A stretch of 64,000 nucleotides of DNA from Saccharum officinarum (GCA_020631735.1 CM036215.1:11744346-11808345), one strand, 5' to 3'; counted from the stretch's first letter, positions 36,001-49,100 are shown. Notes: a model not told the origin generated them from the sequence alone. Made by a program: numbers and translations.

Positions 36001-39000
36001 AACCTGCTCCCCGACGGCGCACCCCTTCCCGCCGGACCTGCTCCCCGACGGCGCACCCCTCCCCGCCGGCCCTGCTCCCGACGGCCTCGCTCCTCCCCGC
36101 CGGCACTGCTCCCTGACGGCGCACCCCTCCCCGCCGGCCACCCCACTCCCCAAGGTGAGTTCCCTCCACCGCCAGCTGCTCCCCTCCCTGCTCATCCCCC
36201 TCCACCGCCAGCAGCTCCCCTCGGGCCTCCCCTGTTGATGTTCCGCCCTGGTTGCTGCTCTCCCCTCCCTGCTCTCCCTCTCTGCTCATCTATTTTCCCC
36301 TGCTCTTAATTTACCTATATTGGCAAAACGCCTAGAAAAACGCCTAGGACCGCCTAGGCGCGATTACTCCCGCCTAGGCGCTAGGCAGTGGGTCACCGCC
36401 TAGAATCCGACTAGCGCCTAGCCGAACTTTGATAAAAAATCTACGTCGTCAAACCGGATTCATTAGATTAAATACACCCCGAAATATATTTTGATGTTGC
36501 ATTTACTAAGCAAGACATGTTTGACTTGGGACAAATCTAAAACGATTTAGAATTTCGAAAAAGGAGGGAGTACATGATGACTCCCTTCTTGGTACAAAGA
36601 AACGCAGCTCACCTGTGTTTTCAAAAAAAAAAGACCACTAAACTATGAAGTAAATTTGAACCTGTACAGTTTGATCTCAGACATTTATTTCAAACAACTC
36701 CTGAGCATTGCAAGATTGTTAAAAGGTTCAGAGTTGCATCTCTATGCCAGTACGTGTTCCCAGCCCATCCCACAAGAGTTGTGCCGGGAGTGTTAAAAGT
36801 ATTGTTTTTAATTTATGCATTCAAACTCCAAGTGCTTCGATCTGGAATAGCACTAGATTTGAGCTAAGCATTCCAATGTACAGTTTTATATGGACATGAC
36901 AGAGGTTATTCACAGTATCCAAGATGTTAGGTTGTTACAACATAAAACAAGCATGCATTGGACCTCCATTTTCAAAGAACATTAAAGCTAAAGTTTCACA
37001 AACCTGTGTACCTTCAATGATGATTTAATTGCACCAGCTTTCAGGTACACTATGTGTAATGTCAGATCAACAAGCACAGAGTGGAACGCATCAAAGTGAA
37101 CTGGACAGTAGGAGTGTAGACCCAGGAGTGCTCTGCGTGGGATCCTAAATTCATGCACAGCTGCTGAAGATGTGACACTAGAAGCTTGAAGCTCAGACCT
37201 AGAACTCAGAAAAGCAAAAGCATGGTCAGTATTGCAAAATGATATTTGTACATACATGTGCACTTTAGTATGCAGAAAGTCTTGTAAGAGAGAGCACAAG
37301 TGGTAAAATGTCTACTCACCCATTGTCTAGGGTTGGGGCATATATTAGCTCAAACTTCAACATCACAGCCGAAGCTGCTGGACCCTTGAACAAACATACC
37401 AGACTGTAATAAGGGTACAGTAATTTTAATTAATGAAAAAGGTGATGTCAAAGTGCCAACCTCCTCTTCGCTATTTAATATGTTGAAAGACACCATAACC
37501 GATAGATAGATATCTTGTCTGGCATACTTGATCCGAAACGGCTGTGTGTGGAAGCTATTGTCGACGTCATCTATTCTCCAAATGCCCAATGCATCATCCG
37601 CACCAACATCAGAAGCTGCACAATCCACCTACCATGTCATTATCTATTCTATTAGCTAAAAGATTGACAACTACAGAGAGGACATAAAAAAAGGATCAAC
37701 AGCAACCAAAATCCCCTGAGATACTTGTTTAATATACAACAAAAAGGGATCTGGAGACTACATCATTGTCAAACAAGTTCAAGAGATGATACAGTGCAAA
37801 TGTGTTCACGTTATCCATAAACACCATAGCAAAAAGTTTGATAGGAGCTCCCTCATGGTCATACTTTAGTTGTGTTTTCACTTTTCCGTAGTTCATCATC
37901 ATCACTTTAACATGAAAGGGAAATGTATCCTTAAGCTTGCACAATTTGACTATTGAGGTGACAATGAAAGGAATATAGCATTTACAAAACTATTGGGATT
38001 AATAGATATGCTCTAAGTAACACATGGCAAGTATAGAAACAAGGGATATTATTTATGACACGCTTGCACAGTTATGTTCCGTATCCAGCTGCTCGACAAA
38101 CTTCTTGATGTTATCAAAGTACCCCCTCCATCCCAAATTATAAGGCATTCCAAAAATCTTGGAGAGTCAAAGGATCTCAAGTTTGACCAAATTTATATGA
38201 TAAGATAATAATATTTATGACACCAATTAAGTATCATTAGATTCTTCATTAATTAAATTTTCATAGTATACCTATTCGATGTTATAAATTTTTGTAATTT
38301 TCTCTATGATTTTGGTCAAACTTAAGATGTTTTGACTCTCCAAGATTCTTGAAATGCCTTATAATTTGGAATGGAGGGAGTAGAATTTAGATGGAAACAA
38401 AGATGGTCTGGTAGTCTCTAGACGCAGGGTACCTCTGAAAAATCATAACATATACTCCCGTGTAAATACTAAGTTTCTGCTTTCAGTATCACATGGTCCA
38501 GATAGGTTCTGGTACTACTACAGACAACAATCAAGCAGTTACCAACTACATGCTAGCACGTGTACCAATCTAAACATACAAACATTTGCTTCCAATGCAA
38601 GCACATGTTGAAAATGATGGATATGGGACCAGAAGATCAAATCACGCTATTCAGTGCCTAGAGAGATGCACACCTTCATATTGTACGACCCTGGCAGGCG
38701 AGGCCAGTGTTTTGTTGCCACCTTCCTCCCACATTGCACTAATCTTCATTTGATACCATCTGCACATAATCCAAAAATCATCACACAAGAAAGAAAAATA
38801 AACGGTAAATGTTTACACTTCACAGACAAGTGACAAAAAGGCTTCACATGCGGCAAGCGGCATCAGTGAGAATTGTCAGCTCAAGCTGCAGTGAGGGACT
38901 GAGGGGAACAAAATCATGGGGAAAATCAGAATTCCCGAGCTGCGAGAAGAAATGCCTGGAAACAACCGACCGAACGAGAAAGCCAAGGAAAGGAACGCCG

Positions 39001-39401
39001 ATATGCTCGAGTAAATCCAAACATTTGGCCTATGAATGCGTAGCGGTCGTACCCTTTACCTCAAAGCCCTCTGAGCTTTTCATGTTTTCTCCCTAAAAGG
39101 CAGTAAAGAAACTAAACCCGAGAAAAGTTTTCGCGACAAAAAAAACGAGCAATTCTCACCCTTGCTGGAACAGATCGAGGTTGTGGAAGCGGTGGATGTA
39201 AATGACCACCTCGTGCACCGTCTCCATGACGTCCGGCGGCCTGAAGAACACCCTGCGCCCCTTGGCCGCCGCCGCTCCCCCCGCGCCCGGCTCTGCCTCC
39301 GCCTCCCCCGCGGCGGTGTCCAGCCGCCACGACGCCGGCGATACCCTCTTGGCCGCTGCGCGCGGGCTGTCCTGGACGCCGCCGCCGACGAGGCACCTCA
39401 T
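33050..39401 (-). CDS. FAM135-type putative serine esterase (DUF3657/DUF676), 14 exons
   Basis: Putative alpha/beta-hydrolase of the FAM135 family; the lipid or ester substrate is unknown. My exons on the minus strand are 39401-39160, 38759-38674, 37615-37461, 37384-37320, 37198-37012, 35513-35250, 35159-35026, 34936-34747, 34663-34604, 34521-34270, 34187-33929, 33851-33646, 33529-33479 and 33340-33050. They join in one frame to 813 residues. The N-terminal DUF3657 part has VVIYIHRFHNLDLFQQG, WYQMKISAMWEE and LLGLHSYCPVHFDAFH. The C-terminal esterase part has VIFVHGFQ (oxyanion side), the nucleophile elbow GHSIGN (Ser, exon 11), an Asp candidate in DGYVPYHSA and a His candidate in RAAHIEFLE. 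Introns after exons 7 and 10 use GC donors. Intron 2 holds a Stowaway and an unrelated coding-like fragment; intron 5 holds a nested element. The start ATG is the first in its frame. Confidence 0.88.
35610..36570. mobile_element. Stowaway MITE in FAM135 intron 5, itself split by another element
   Basis: Left end after TA (35608-35609) reads CCCCTCCGTTCTAAATTG; right end reads AAGGAGGGAG before TA (36571-36572). The two Stowaway halves total about 240 bases. The rest is a nested insertion at 35710-36434. Confidence 0.75.
35710..36434. mobile_element. Nested element with GTTCGGCTAGGCGC inverted ends and GC-rich cargo
   Basis: About 725 bp. Inverted ends AGTTCGGCTAGGCGCCGACTAG and the complement of CTAGCGCCTAGCCGAACTT, with sub-terminal CGCCTAGGCG repeats. 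It is flanked by AAAAATC (35703-35709 and 36435-36441), a 7-bp or imperfect 8-bp duplication suggesting a hAT-like element. The interior 35890-36290 is a GC-rich tandem-repeat region built on CTCCCCGCCGG/ACCTGCTCC units. Confidence 0.65.
37729..38110 (-). pseudogene. Unidentified coding-like fragments inside FAM135 intron 2
   Basis: Two minus-strand pieces read like real protein. One at about 38110-38047 contains DNIKKFVEQLDTEHNC. The other at 37944-37755 contains LKDTFPFHVKVMMMNYGKV, then APIKLFAMVFMDNVNTFALY. They do not fit the FAM135 model, which is in frame without them. I do not recognise the parent. They could be a captured fragment, a retained old exon or an alternative exon. Confidence 0.35.
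38122..38380. mobile_element. Stowaway MITE in FAM135 intron 2
   Basis: TA|CCCCTCCATCCCAAATTATAAGG at the left and its near-perfect complement at the right (GGAATGGAGGGAG|TA), with TA duplication at 38120-38121 and 38381-38382. Confidence 0.9.
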
Positions 39402-40446
39402 GCGGCCGAGCTTCCGCGCCGCGCCCGCCGCCCCGATCCGCGCATCACTCCCTCGATCCCCGCGGGCGGCGAGGCCTAGGCTAGGCTCCGCTCTCTGTCT
39501 CAGTCGATGCCAGGCCCTAGGGTTTGGAAGCTCCCGGACACTCGCACCAGCAGGGGCGCGGTTTCAGCGGAGGCGAAGCTCGCGCGCGAGGAGTGGACCG
39601 CGCTCAACCTGCGTCGGTCGTTCGGCGTGGGGATGACGCGTGGGGCCTGCGCCGCGGCGGCGGCGGCGGCGGTGGCACCCCTGGGGTTCTGCTGCGGAGG
39701 GACGGACTCCGCTCCTATGCGGCGAATCGCTAGCTCAGATCGGAAGTCGAAAGCAGCGGGCGGCGGCGGCGGCGCAAGGACGGGTGACACCTAATGGCGG
39801 CGCGCGCGACAGCGTCGGCGTAGGGGGGATGTTCGGCCGGTGGGCCCCGCTCGCCGGAGCGTGCGGGGAGATCGGGGAGGCGGGTCGGAGCGGCAAAGCG
39901 GTGTGGTGGTGGTGGAGCAGACGAGAGAGAGGAGGAAGGAGACAGGTGGGTGCGGGGATTTTAATGCCCGTCTCCCTCTCACTGCCAGGTGGCGCCGCAA
40001 GTGCAGCGGGGCCCGGGATCAGCATCTTTCGGCACGACACGGACCCACCTGTCAGCTACGCGGGCTCGCCGCGCGGCACGTGCGGGCGACGGAGAGCGGA
40101 CGGGAATTAATAGGGGGAGGGGCGCGATGATGGCCGTAGCTGTACAGGTACAGGTACAGGTAGGTGGATTAGGGCGGGGTGGGTTCCGCCGGGCCCACAT
40201 GTCAGGGACAGCCAAAGCCCAATTTCTCGCGCTCCGCCTTCCTGGAAAGCGTCTAGTGTCTACAGTATCGTCACGCTATCCATCCTCCACCGGAAAGCGG
40301 GCTCCGTAGCATGACGCTTTCGCTTTCCGGGCCGAGGCCCAGGCCCGGTGGTGGGCCCCGGAGGGGGAGCGGCGCTGACGCGCTGGTCAGTGGTCCACGG
40401 TCCCGAGTCCCGACTGACAGCAGCGTCGCAGGATTGTACTCGTAAG
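39402..40446 (-). promoter_or_regulatory. GC-rich 5' region and promoter of the FAM135 gene
   Basis: A CpG-rich stretch directly upstream of the start codon, holding the 5' UTR and probable promoter. Open frames occur in all frames because stops are rare. A (GTACAG)n run lies at about 40142-40162. Confidence 0.5.
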
Positions 40447-40448
40447 TA

Positions 40449-40682
40449 CTCCCTCCGTCCAACAAAACAAGCAATTATGGGAAGCGTGCCAGTCAAACTG
40501 ACAGTAAATAATATTAACATTTATCTCCAAATAAATTTATTAAAAAAAATATTTTATAATTAATGTAATGATATTTATTTTATATTATAAATATTAGTAT
40601 TTTTTTATATAAATTTAGTCAAAGTTCAAACTGTTTGACTTCTCGAAAAGCGAGAATTGCATGTTTTTGTGGACGGAGGGAG
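40449..40682. mobile_element. Stowaway MITE
   Basis: TA|CTCCCTCCGTCCAACAAAACAAGCAATT ... TGGACGGAGGGAG|TA, TA duplication at 40447-40448 and 40683-40684. Confidence 0.9.
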
Positions 40683-40684
40683 TA

Positions 40685-41732
40685 TGTCACATGTCAAACA
40701 GAGGAAAAAGGCAGAAAAAAACAAGAAACAAAGCGAAAAGGATTTCCGTTTTCTTTTAGGGAATTGTTTTTGGCTGGCTGAGTAACCCTCTCAACACGTC
40801 ACTGTCCGGCAAGAGCTCGTGGAGTTTTAAAATTTTATAACTATATATGCGACCGATTTAATTGACCTCTAGTCCTAGCGCACATTTTGTACGTACGTAC
40901 ACCCAAGCTACTACTCGAGTACTCGTACAGTACGTACGATACCTCTAGGGCCCGGACGCTGGGCCCACGCGGCAGCGAGACGGCCCGGGGCCGAGCGTCG
41001 AGGCGACGCATGGAATGGAAAGGGAGGTCCGGGTGTCGGGAGCCGCCGCGCCGACGGAGACGAGACCGATCCGAACGCGGGCGGTCCGAGGGATCCGCGG
41101 CGGTGATGATCGCGTCGGGTTGGTGGCGGCCGGCGCTTTACCGGACACCGCCTCGGGGCCCAGGCACATGACCAGAACATGCTCCGTGTCACAGGGGAGG
41201 ATCATTCATCCGGTGCTTCGCCACGGGCACGGGCACCGGGGCGCGCGTGATGCGACTGTGCTTCACTGTTCTTTTTTTTCTTTTCTCTGCCACGCGACAC
41301 TGTGCTTGATTGGTTTGGACGGGGAATATGCCAGCCGGACAGCCGGTGTGTCGTGTCCTGTGACTGTCTCTGTCTGCGTGAATGCGAGAGTGATCGCTGC
41401 TGTTGCCTGTTGGACGCTGCATCGCCCGGCACGGCAGGTCAAGATCCGGCGGCCCGTGCCGCCGGGTTTGCTCGGCCGGTGCTGCTGCCTAGCTACTCTA
41501 TCCGTTCCAAATGATAAGTCGTTTAGACTTTTTGTTTTTTACATCAGCTTATTATGTATCTAGATATAACGTATGTCTATATATATATAGTAAAATCTAT
41601 GTATTAGAATGGTTAAAACAACTTATAATTTTATATGAAGAGTTGTATATAATATTATTAATATGTATGATATTAAATAATTGTCATTAGATATATTTTT
41701 ATAGTATATTTATTTAGTGTCATAAACATATA
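40685..41732. other. Intergenic with GC-rich core and a partial Stowaway
   Basis: 40940-41480 is GC-rich with overlapping open frames and no recognisable protein. From about 41495, CTCTATCCGTTCCAAATGATAAGTCG looks like one end of a Stowaway whose other end has been lost. Confidence 0.4.
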
Positions 41733-41973
41733 CTCCCTCCGTCCCACAAATAAGTGTACGTTTTTGACTTCTACACTTCTTGTTTGACCGTTCGTCTTAT
41801 TTAAAATTTTTTAATAAATATTATTTATTTTGTTACGACTTATTCAATCATTAGAGATATTTTCATAATGATTTATTTATTTTATTATTTATAAAAAAAA
41901 TTTAAATAAGACAAATGGTCAAACATAGAGTGTAGAAGTCAAAAACGTTCACTTATTTGTGGGACGGAGGGAG
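41733..41973. mobile_element. Stowaway MITE, intact
   Basis: CTCCCTCCGTCCCACAAATAAGTG at both ends as long inverted repeats, TA duplication at 41731-41732 and 41974-41975. Long terminal pairing would give a hairpin transcript. Confidence 0.93.
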
Positions 41974-41985
41974 TATATTTTAGAG

Positions 41986-42106
41986 ATTACACAAGTACAG
42001 TGCAACACGCACTCACCTCTAGCTGACAAACCTATTGACGGGAACGGTCGAACTCAGGACCTCAGGTGCTAATGAAGCTCTTATAACCACTAAACTGTAG
42101 CCCTTT
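41986..42106 (-). mobile_element. tRNA-derived SINE, degenerate
   Basis: On the minus strand a tRNA-like head reads GGGCTACAGTTTAGTGGTTA (A-box type) and, about 35 bases on, CCTGAGTTCGACC (B-box type), with the SINE-typical AGCACCTGAGGTCCTGAG between. This matches grass Au-like SINE heads as I remember them. The tail is degraded. Confidence 0.55.
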
Positions 42107-42259
42107 TGCAACATCTATGTTTTTTTTATTATATATGTTTAAACTTTAGATACTTTAACAAAAAAAAGAATGTACATAAAATTAAATGGAACTTGGGTAG
42201 TTTTTACCAGAATTTTGTGAGAGAAACTCTACATTTATACTTCAATGTCAAATGCTGAG

Positions 42260-42531
42260 AGCCTATTTGGCAGGGCTCCTCCCCGACTCCTCCAGAGAAC
42301 CCTGCCAAACGTTTTGTCGAGTTGTTTTTCAGTGAAAAATAGAGGAGCCAGGGCTCCTCCCCGGCTCCGACTCCTCTAGAGAACCTTACCAAACATTTTG
42401 CCGAAGGAGCCGTTTTTCAGTGAAAAATAGAGGAGCCAGAGTCATTTTGAAGAAACCATAAATTGTAACTCATTCTAAACGACTCAGGCTCTTCAAAGGA
42501 GCCCCTCACAAGATGCCCTGCCAAACACCCC
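42260..42531. mobile_element. MITE with TTTGGCAGGGC inverted ends
   Basis: Left AGCCTATTTGGCAGGGCTCC, right complement GGGGTGTTTGGCAGGGC. The interior has a duplicated block ending in CAGTGAAAAATAGAGGAGCCAG. Target duplication unclear. Confidence 0.65.
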
Positions 42532-43199
42532 TTGCTAATTAAAAAAAAACCCACCATTCAGCAACTCACATGACCCGCATTGTCGACTTGTACGATCTTG
42601 AGTTTATTATTATTATTAGGAAAAAAGTTACATAACTGTACTGCAAAGGTTCACAAGATCTCCCGAGTCTCTGCAGTCTTTCTAATCCGTCGCGCATAGC
42701 AGCTCTCGAAACATATACCAAACACAGCTTTATTGCTCCCGACATCCAGTCCACCTCTTACCCTGATCTCAAACAAACAGGTCCAAGAGCATGCGACAGG
42801 GCTAAATCCAATAAATAATCGACCTCGGAACGTCACGGTCTGAGCCGAGCAACAGCTTTTTTTCTTACAAACGTTGTCAAAAAAAAACGAAAAAAAACAT
42901 ATCCATTTGATCTTTATTAAGAACCCAATCTTCTACATTTACAAGCTTGGCAGCCAGCAGAGAACCTTATACCTGTGCTATGATACATCTTACTACCCGG
43001 GCAAGATCAAGAACTTTACAAAGAAGCAAACAAGGCGCGATTCTGGGAGCGGCTATGGGGGCACAAGAGCAAAATATTTCCTCTCTAAGATGATGTTTTC
43101 CTCTCTTAAGCCAAGGTGATCTTGAACAACACCATCTATCGTGCAGACATGCTGAACATATCTGGAGAACCATGTGAGCATGTACATCTGAAGCCGTGA
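42532..43199 (-). other. 3' flank and probable 3' UTR of the WDR48-like gene
   Basis: No coding sequence. The part nearest 43200 is likely 3' UTR of the minus-strand WD40 gene. Confidence 0.45.
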
Positions 43200-46100
43200 T
43201 CATCTCGACTGGACCACTCTATAGTGAAGAATCAAATCTTCTGGCTTCTTCCATATATATGTTCGCACTGTAGCCAAACTCATCTCTGGTGATAGGACCT
43301 GATCCACAGAGGACACTTTAGCCCAACAGCAAAAGACAGACTATGCAGCAAATTGCTTTATAATGCAGGCCACATAAATAAATCAAGAGCAATTGGGGAA
43401 GAACATGAAATAAGCATTAGATTCTGGAGATAAGGGTAGTTTACTGCAAATACATTTCTATAGTGCTTATTTACAAACATGGGAATATCAGGAAATATAT
43501 GAGACAAATAAATACAGTCCCAGGAATATCTCTATTAATTGAGTTCAAACTGGAACAGAAGATATATTTCTAAAGAGCGTATGGCAGAATTTACAGAAAA
43601 ACTAAGGAGTTTGACCAGCTAAGGATTTGGATTCTGCTCAAAAGGTGTCTACACACTGCAGCTAACTTTGAAAACATGGAGAGCTTTAGTAGCACCATAA
43701 TCATAGGAATCAACAATTAACAAAGGTGGAAAATAAATGGAGAAAATTATCAATTGAAATCTTATGACAACACAAGCTTGTTGTATGTAGTTTGTTGTGC
43801 AATTTTCTTTTCCTACAGAAACAGGGACCAGGGTATTCTTCCATTTGTTCATAATGTAGGTAAAAACGTGTCTAACTATATAACGAAATAGCTATATTTA
43901 GAGAACTTGCCTGGTTATTGCACAATATCTCAATACATGGCTTTGTTTTTTGCCATGACTTTAGTCCAAGCCGTGAAGAACTATCTAGCGCTGAGAGCTG
44001 TGATTGAGCAGAACTCAATCCCATAACAAACGCACTATCAGAGCCTCCATCCAATGGTTTGTCAAGCACGAGTTTCTCAACCACATAGTTAGCTACCTGT
44101 ACAACGAAATGGAATAGCTGTAAACTTTCAGGGAGTAAATAAGATGACTTATACAATAACAGAAGCTCCTTTATAATGACAATAAATTACTCTATGCTAT
44201 TCAGTCAAGCTGTAAATATCTGAATGATTTAAATCTAGTGTCCTGAAGCATCACTATTTTAAGGTTGCATGCAAAATGGTATATGCTTGGCTAGTCTACT
44301 GCAAACATGTAGATAGTTAGCTGTTTTGCAAACTAGTTTACTAACAAAGTTCATCCCGCCCCCCACCCCCACCCTATCTCCAACAACCGCTTTTATCATA
44401 TGTTGTGTGCTAGAGGATTCACCATTTGATGATATCTTGCATTTGCTGTGACCAATGATTTAGAGAACTCTTACCTTGTGAATTCGCAATATCCGTGGAG
44501 CACTAAGCTTCCCTTGAGTTATGTTTGGCGCAGGCGAGCCTTCAGCAGGATGTAAATAAAAGCCGCATCTGCATTACATAAAGAAATAAACATCAGAAGA
44601 AGAAATAATCCATGAAAGCAATGGTTACATAGGGCACCCAGTATCACATTTATATAGCAGGGGCCAGGGAGCATCATTAATCTTCAGTAGCTCAAATGTC
44701 CAGTAGGGCGTAAACAAAACCATATTGGATGCTGATGCATGTATTTGTGCACACATGTTTTTCAATAGTTCACTATCCGACTGTTTGGGCTACACAAAGC
44801 TCTAGGGACAGTCTGCATGTGATTCTCTGTATATAGATATAGTGCAGGAGAAAAACTAACAGGGCTGAATAAAGTAATATGTAGTTACCAGAACTCAAAG
44901 ATGAAAAATTCATTAAAAAATAGAAGTTCAATGTCTTTGAGTTAGCATACTACTGTAAGTAGCACATAATCACAGCTAAATAGAAATATTATGAAAGCTC
45001 TCCCCAACTGAACTGTTTTGAAGACATATCGATCACCATGAACTTAAAAACCACATTAGCTTAAAATTTAGAAAATAGGGTGCTATTATGTTCCAAGTTA
45101 ATCTCTCCCAGACAACGAACAAAGTTTAAGATATATCATATATCAAGGGAAAAATATCATCTGAGAAATTAGGAATTGTATTGAGCATTTACTTTGTATT
45201 CTCCTTTGGATATCGATTGTGAGTAACACAGTCCACACACCACCATGGAAGATCACCCTCAGTTCCATCCAAATCGGTAATTCTCTTTCTCCAAGGCCCT
45301 CCACTAGAACCTTCCGTGATAATTGAGGGAGGTGAAACTGTAGAAAACTCAAATGATGGAAGCACATGAGTTGCATGGTTTTCAGTGACATCGTCCACCT
45401 CAGATCTTGACCGGGGCGAGTCTTTTGACGGAACATCTTTCCCTATTGAACTATCACCATTAGGCAAGCTGTGCGAACTAGATTTCTGCTTTCTTTTACT
45501 CCAATGAACTAGCAAACCCCGAAGGGTCTCTTGAGCCAAATTAATCTGCACAATTATTGGGAGAACCATTCAGAAGATGAGATTGGGTAGACTCAGTATC
45601 TCACTTCACTGAACTTAGCAGCAATCATAGTTTTGCCAAAATACATGTTATTGATGTGTCATAAATACTATTCAGCAAATAAGAATTAAAAATCCATCAA
45701 CGAAGAAAAGTATCTTTCCTACGCTCTTAACAGCAATATTCAAAGGGTCAACAAAATTCTATAGACTGAAGTGTGAAAACATATGTAACCAGTACACACA
45801 ATGATATGTTGCTGTACAAACCTTGAGATCTTCTTGTGCTCCAGCAACATTTAGATCAACCGCATATATTTCTGCGGAAAAGCATTGTGGAGTATCCAGG
45901 TGGACAGACAAGCATCCTAATCGAGCATCCATGGTGAACCAAGCAGGTATGCTTACCTAATAATCAATAATCAATTAACAAATTACACAGCAATTTTTTT
46001 AATAAAACATAGAAATCATGACATTTCAGTAATACCATCTCAAACAACTCCTTTTTCTTATCTTCGAAAGAAACCTGCATAATCAAAATGAAGGAGTTTA

Positions 46101-49100
46101 GCATTCTACAAAAATCTTGCTAGTTCAAAAGGCTATCAAGTAAGAACTGCTGTGATTAAAAAATGGGATACAAATGAGCAGATTTTAGTTCTAACAATGT
46201 GTATAAATCCAAGGGAAAAACATCCAAGAAATTGAGGACAAATAAGAACCTTGCCAAAGTCTTCAATAACAGCACCACGGGTGATCTCCCACAATTTGAC
46301 TGAACCAGTGGTATCCTGCATTGAAGGAGATGAGTGCACATAGCATGATGCCACTCTTTGCAGTTTAGTAATAAAAAAAATAAGTAAAAAAAAATCTCAC
46401 CTTTGTCAGTACATGCCTTCTATTATTCATTATCTCATGTTGAATTATTGCTGGAACTCCTGGGATAACAAATGATGGCTCTTTGTATACAGGAACCTAA
46501 AATGAAATAGATCGCAAGCCCTTATTAATTACCATTAGTTAAAATTACACTAGATCCTAGAGGGCAACAACTGAATAGTAAGTAGTTTAAGAAGTTAAAG
46601 TGAAACCATTAATCACCAGAATACTAGACTGAGAAGAAAGACCTACTGGGAGCACTTGGGAAAGATATCAAGCTTAAGCTTATTTCTTTACAGAACTTTT
46701 TAGATCCTATGCAATTAATACTACCAAAAATAGCACTTAGACAAATTCAAGTTAACCTCTACACCTGCAAGTATGGTGTCAACTATGCACAACAGACACC
46801 CATATTATGGTCCGTATATTTCATACTACTAGTAAACAGAGTAACTTAATGGTGTCTCTGCAGAAACCCAAAAATCATGGCATGTGGTACAGCGTCTTCA
46901 AAAAAAAGAAATATAATTTGACCAAAGAAGATAACCCTCATGCTTACAGGTGCTGATCCTTCTAAAGATGCTCTTGCCCTCGAGAATGACAAATTCCCAG
47001 CTAAGAATGAACCACCCTTTTGGAAGACCTTTTGGGGTGTGCGCCCTTCAGCTGGCCATCCATAAACAGAAGAATCAGTTGTTGCCACCCATATTGTGTC
47101 ATCTTGCAGAGACAACTGTAGAATAGGGTACTCATTTGTGCACAGTAAAACACTCTCTCTTGTGGACAAATCTGTTAGGTATACCTGCAATACAGGGAAT
47201 AAATAAAAGTTCAGAATGAAGAAGTATAGTGACTATTCAATAATACACACAAAACAATTAACTCACAGATTGGTCTCTTCCACCACTGTAGACATGACCA
47301 AATGAAGGAGTGCTTGCAAGCGCCCAAACTGAATCAGTATGCACAGCATAAGAATGAACACAACGCTGCTGTCCTAGATCCCATAGTCTGCAAAGTATAT
47401 AAAAATATGTACCTATGATGTCAAACTAATCACAGCATTTATGCTAAGCACATGGAACAGAGGGAGATGGTTGGGATGTTGGAGCTGCGTGTTTACCTTA
47501 TCATGGAATCAGATGATCCTGATAGGCAATACCTGAAAACATCGTTAAAAAATGATTAGCACGTGGTTTGGTGAAAGCAGACAGGACTTAACTGATAGGC
47601 CACAGTGAGAGATCACTCAGTGTTATCATCCAGAAAATCAGTATTTTGGCCATACAAAAAACATATTCAGGTTAAAATGTGAAAAAAAAACAGCTGCCTC
47701 CAGGTACACCACCATGGTTTAACCATCATAGTCATAGTCATATAGTTATATAATGTGTCACATAAGCGGATAAGCCATTTCCACATCAACTCATTTGCAC
47801 TAACATGAAAGTGGATTACATGCCACATTACTCAACTTGGATGGTAAGCAGGACATCCACTCTGCAAACTAAGGTCACCATTGACGTTAACAAGTTAATC
47901 TAAACGGTTAAATTCCTCATTTGAACTGATTGATGATATAAACAGTTATTTCTGACTGCTGACTGACTCCAAATAGTGTTTCTGGAGCAAACATTATCCT
48001 ATATGCACTGCATTAAAAGATTGCTGACCAGGAAAAAAAATAAAACTATAAAACCATGCATCCATAAACAAACTTCTCTTTATGCACAAATAATTGTAAG
48101 TCCAAAATATTTCTGAGTGAGCAGTAAACCAGGCAAGCTGAGTACTAGCATGGTAAACAAGGAAACACAGATGTCTTGGTATTACAACAGTCAACATATG
48201 CAAACTCATCCATAAACAAACTTTTCACGCACAAATAATAGAAATCCAAAATCTTCATGAATGAACAGTAAGTGCATGTTCGGATGCTGTAGCATCAAGA
48301 AACCAAAGTATTAAGAAACTGCAGTTTTAGAACCCATAGATGTGCATGATGTGCAAAACCAAGGTTTAGAAAGAAGAGGTAGTGTAATTTTAAAAACTCC
48401 AAAAAGACTACAGTTTTAGAAATATTATTATGGTTTTCAAAACCAAAAAGTTTGTTGCATCCAACACTTCATGGTGCTCCAAAACTTTTGTGTTTCACAA
48501 AACCATGGTATTTTTCCAAAACTCCAAAAATACTTTGCATCCAAACAGGGCCTAAATTGTAAACCAGGAAACACAAATGTCTTGGTATTACGACTGTCAA
48601 TTTGTCAACACATGCGTACATACGTAAACTCAAACATTACTGATACATAATCATGGCAGCATTTAGGATGAAAGTGAAGTGTGCAGTGATAAGGAAGATG
48701 TGGTTCAATGTTTAAGCAATGTCGTCAAGGAACTGGAACAGCATATGCCTAGACACCAACCTCCCTGTAGAATCAACAAGTAAGGCCCTGATATTGTCAG
48801 TGTGCCCTCTCAATTTCATGTTTTTTGAACCTGTTCTCGGATCCCACACTCGGACAACCTGCAAATAAAGTAAATAGTTCTTTAGGGGGGTGGGGATGCC
48901 TACTGAAACTGGCTGTTGACTGGTCTCCTAATCACAGAGAAAAAATCCATTTTTATACTGTTAGATGAAGAGCGTGATACCTTTTCAGTGCCACCAGAGA
49001 GAAGAAGGGTTCCTGTATCATTCATAGCCAGTGCATAAACTGAGTCTTTGTGACCTTTGGCGGCAATTGGATTGTACCCATGTGATTGACCATTAGAGGA

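Noticed and set aside
39202..40110. Plus-strand frames upstream of FAM135
   Set aside because: They are antisense to FAM135 exon 1 or in its GC-rich promoter, with low-complexity composition.
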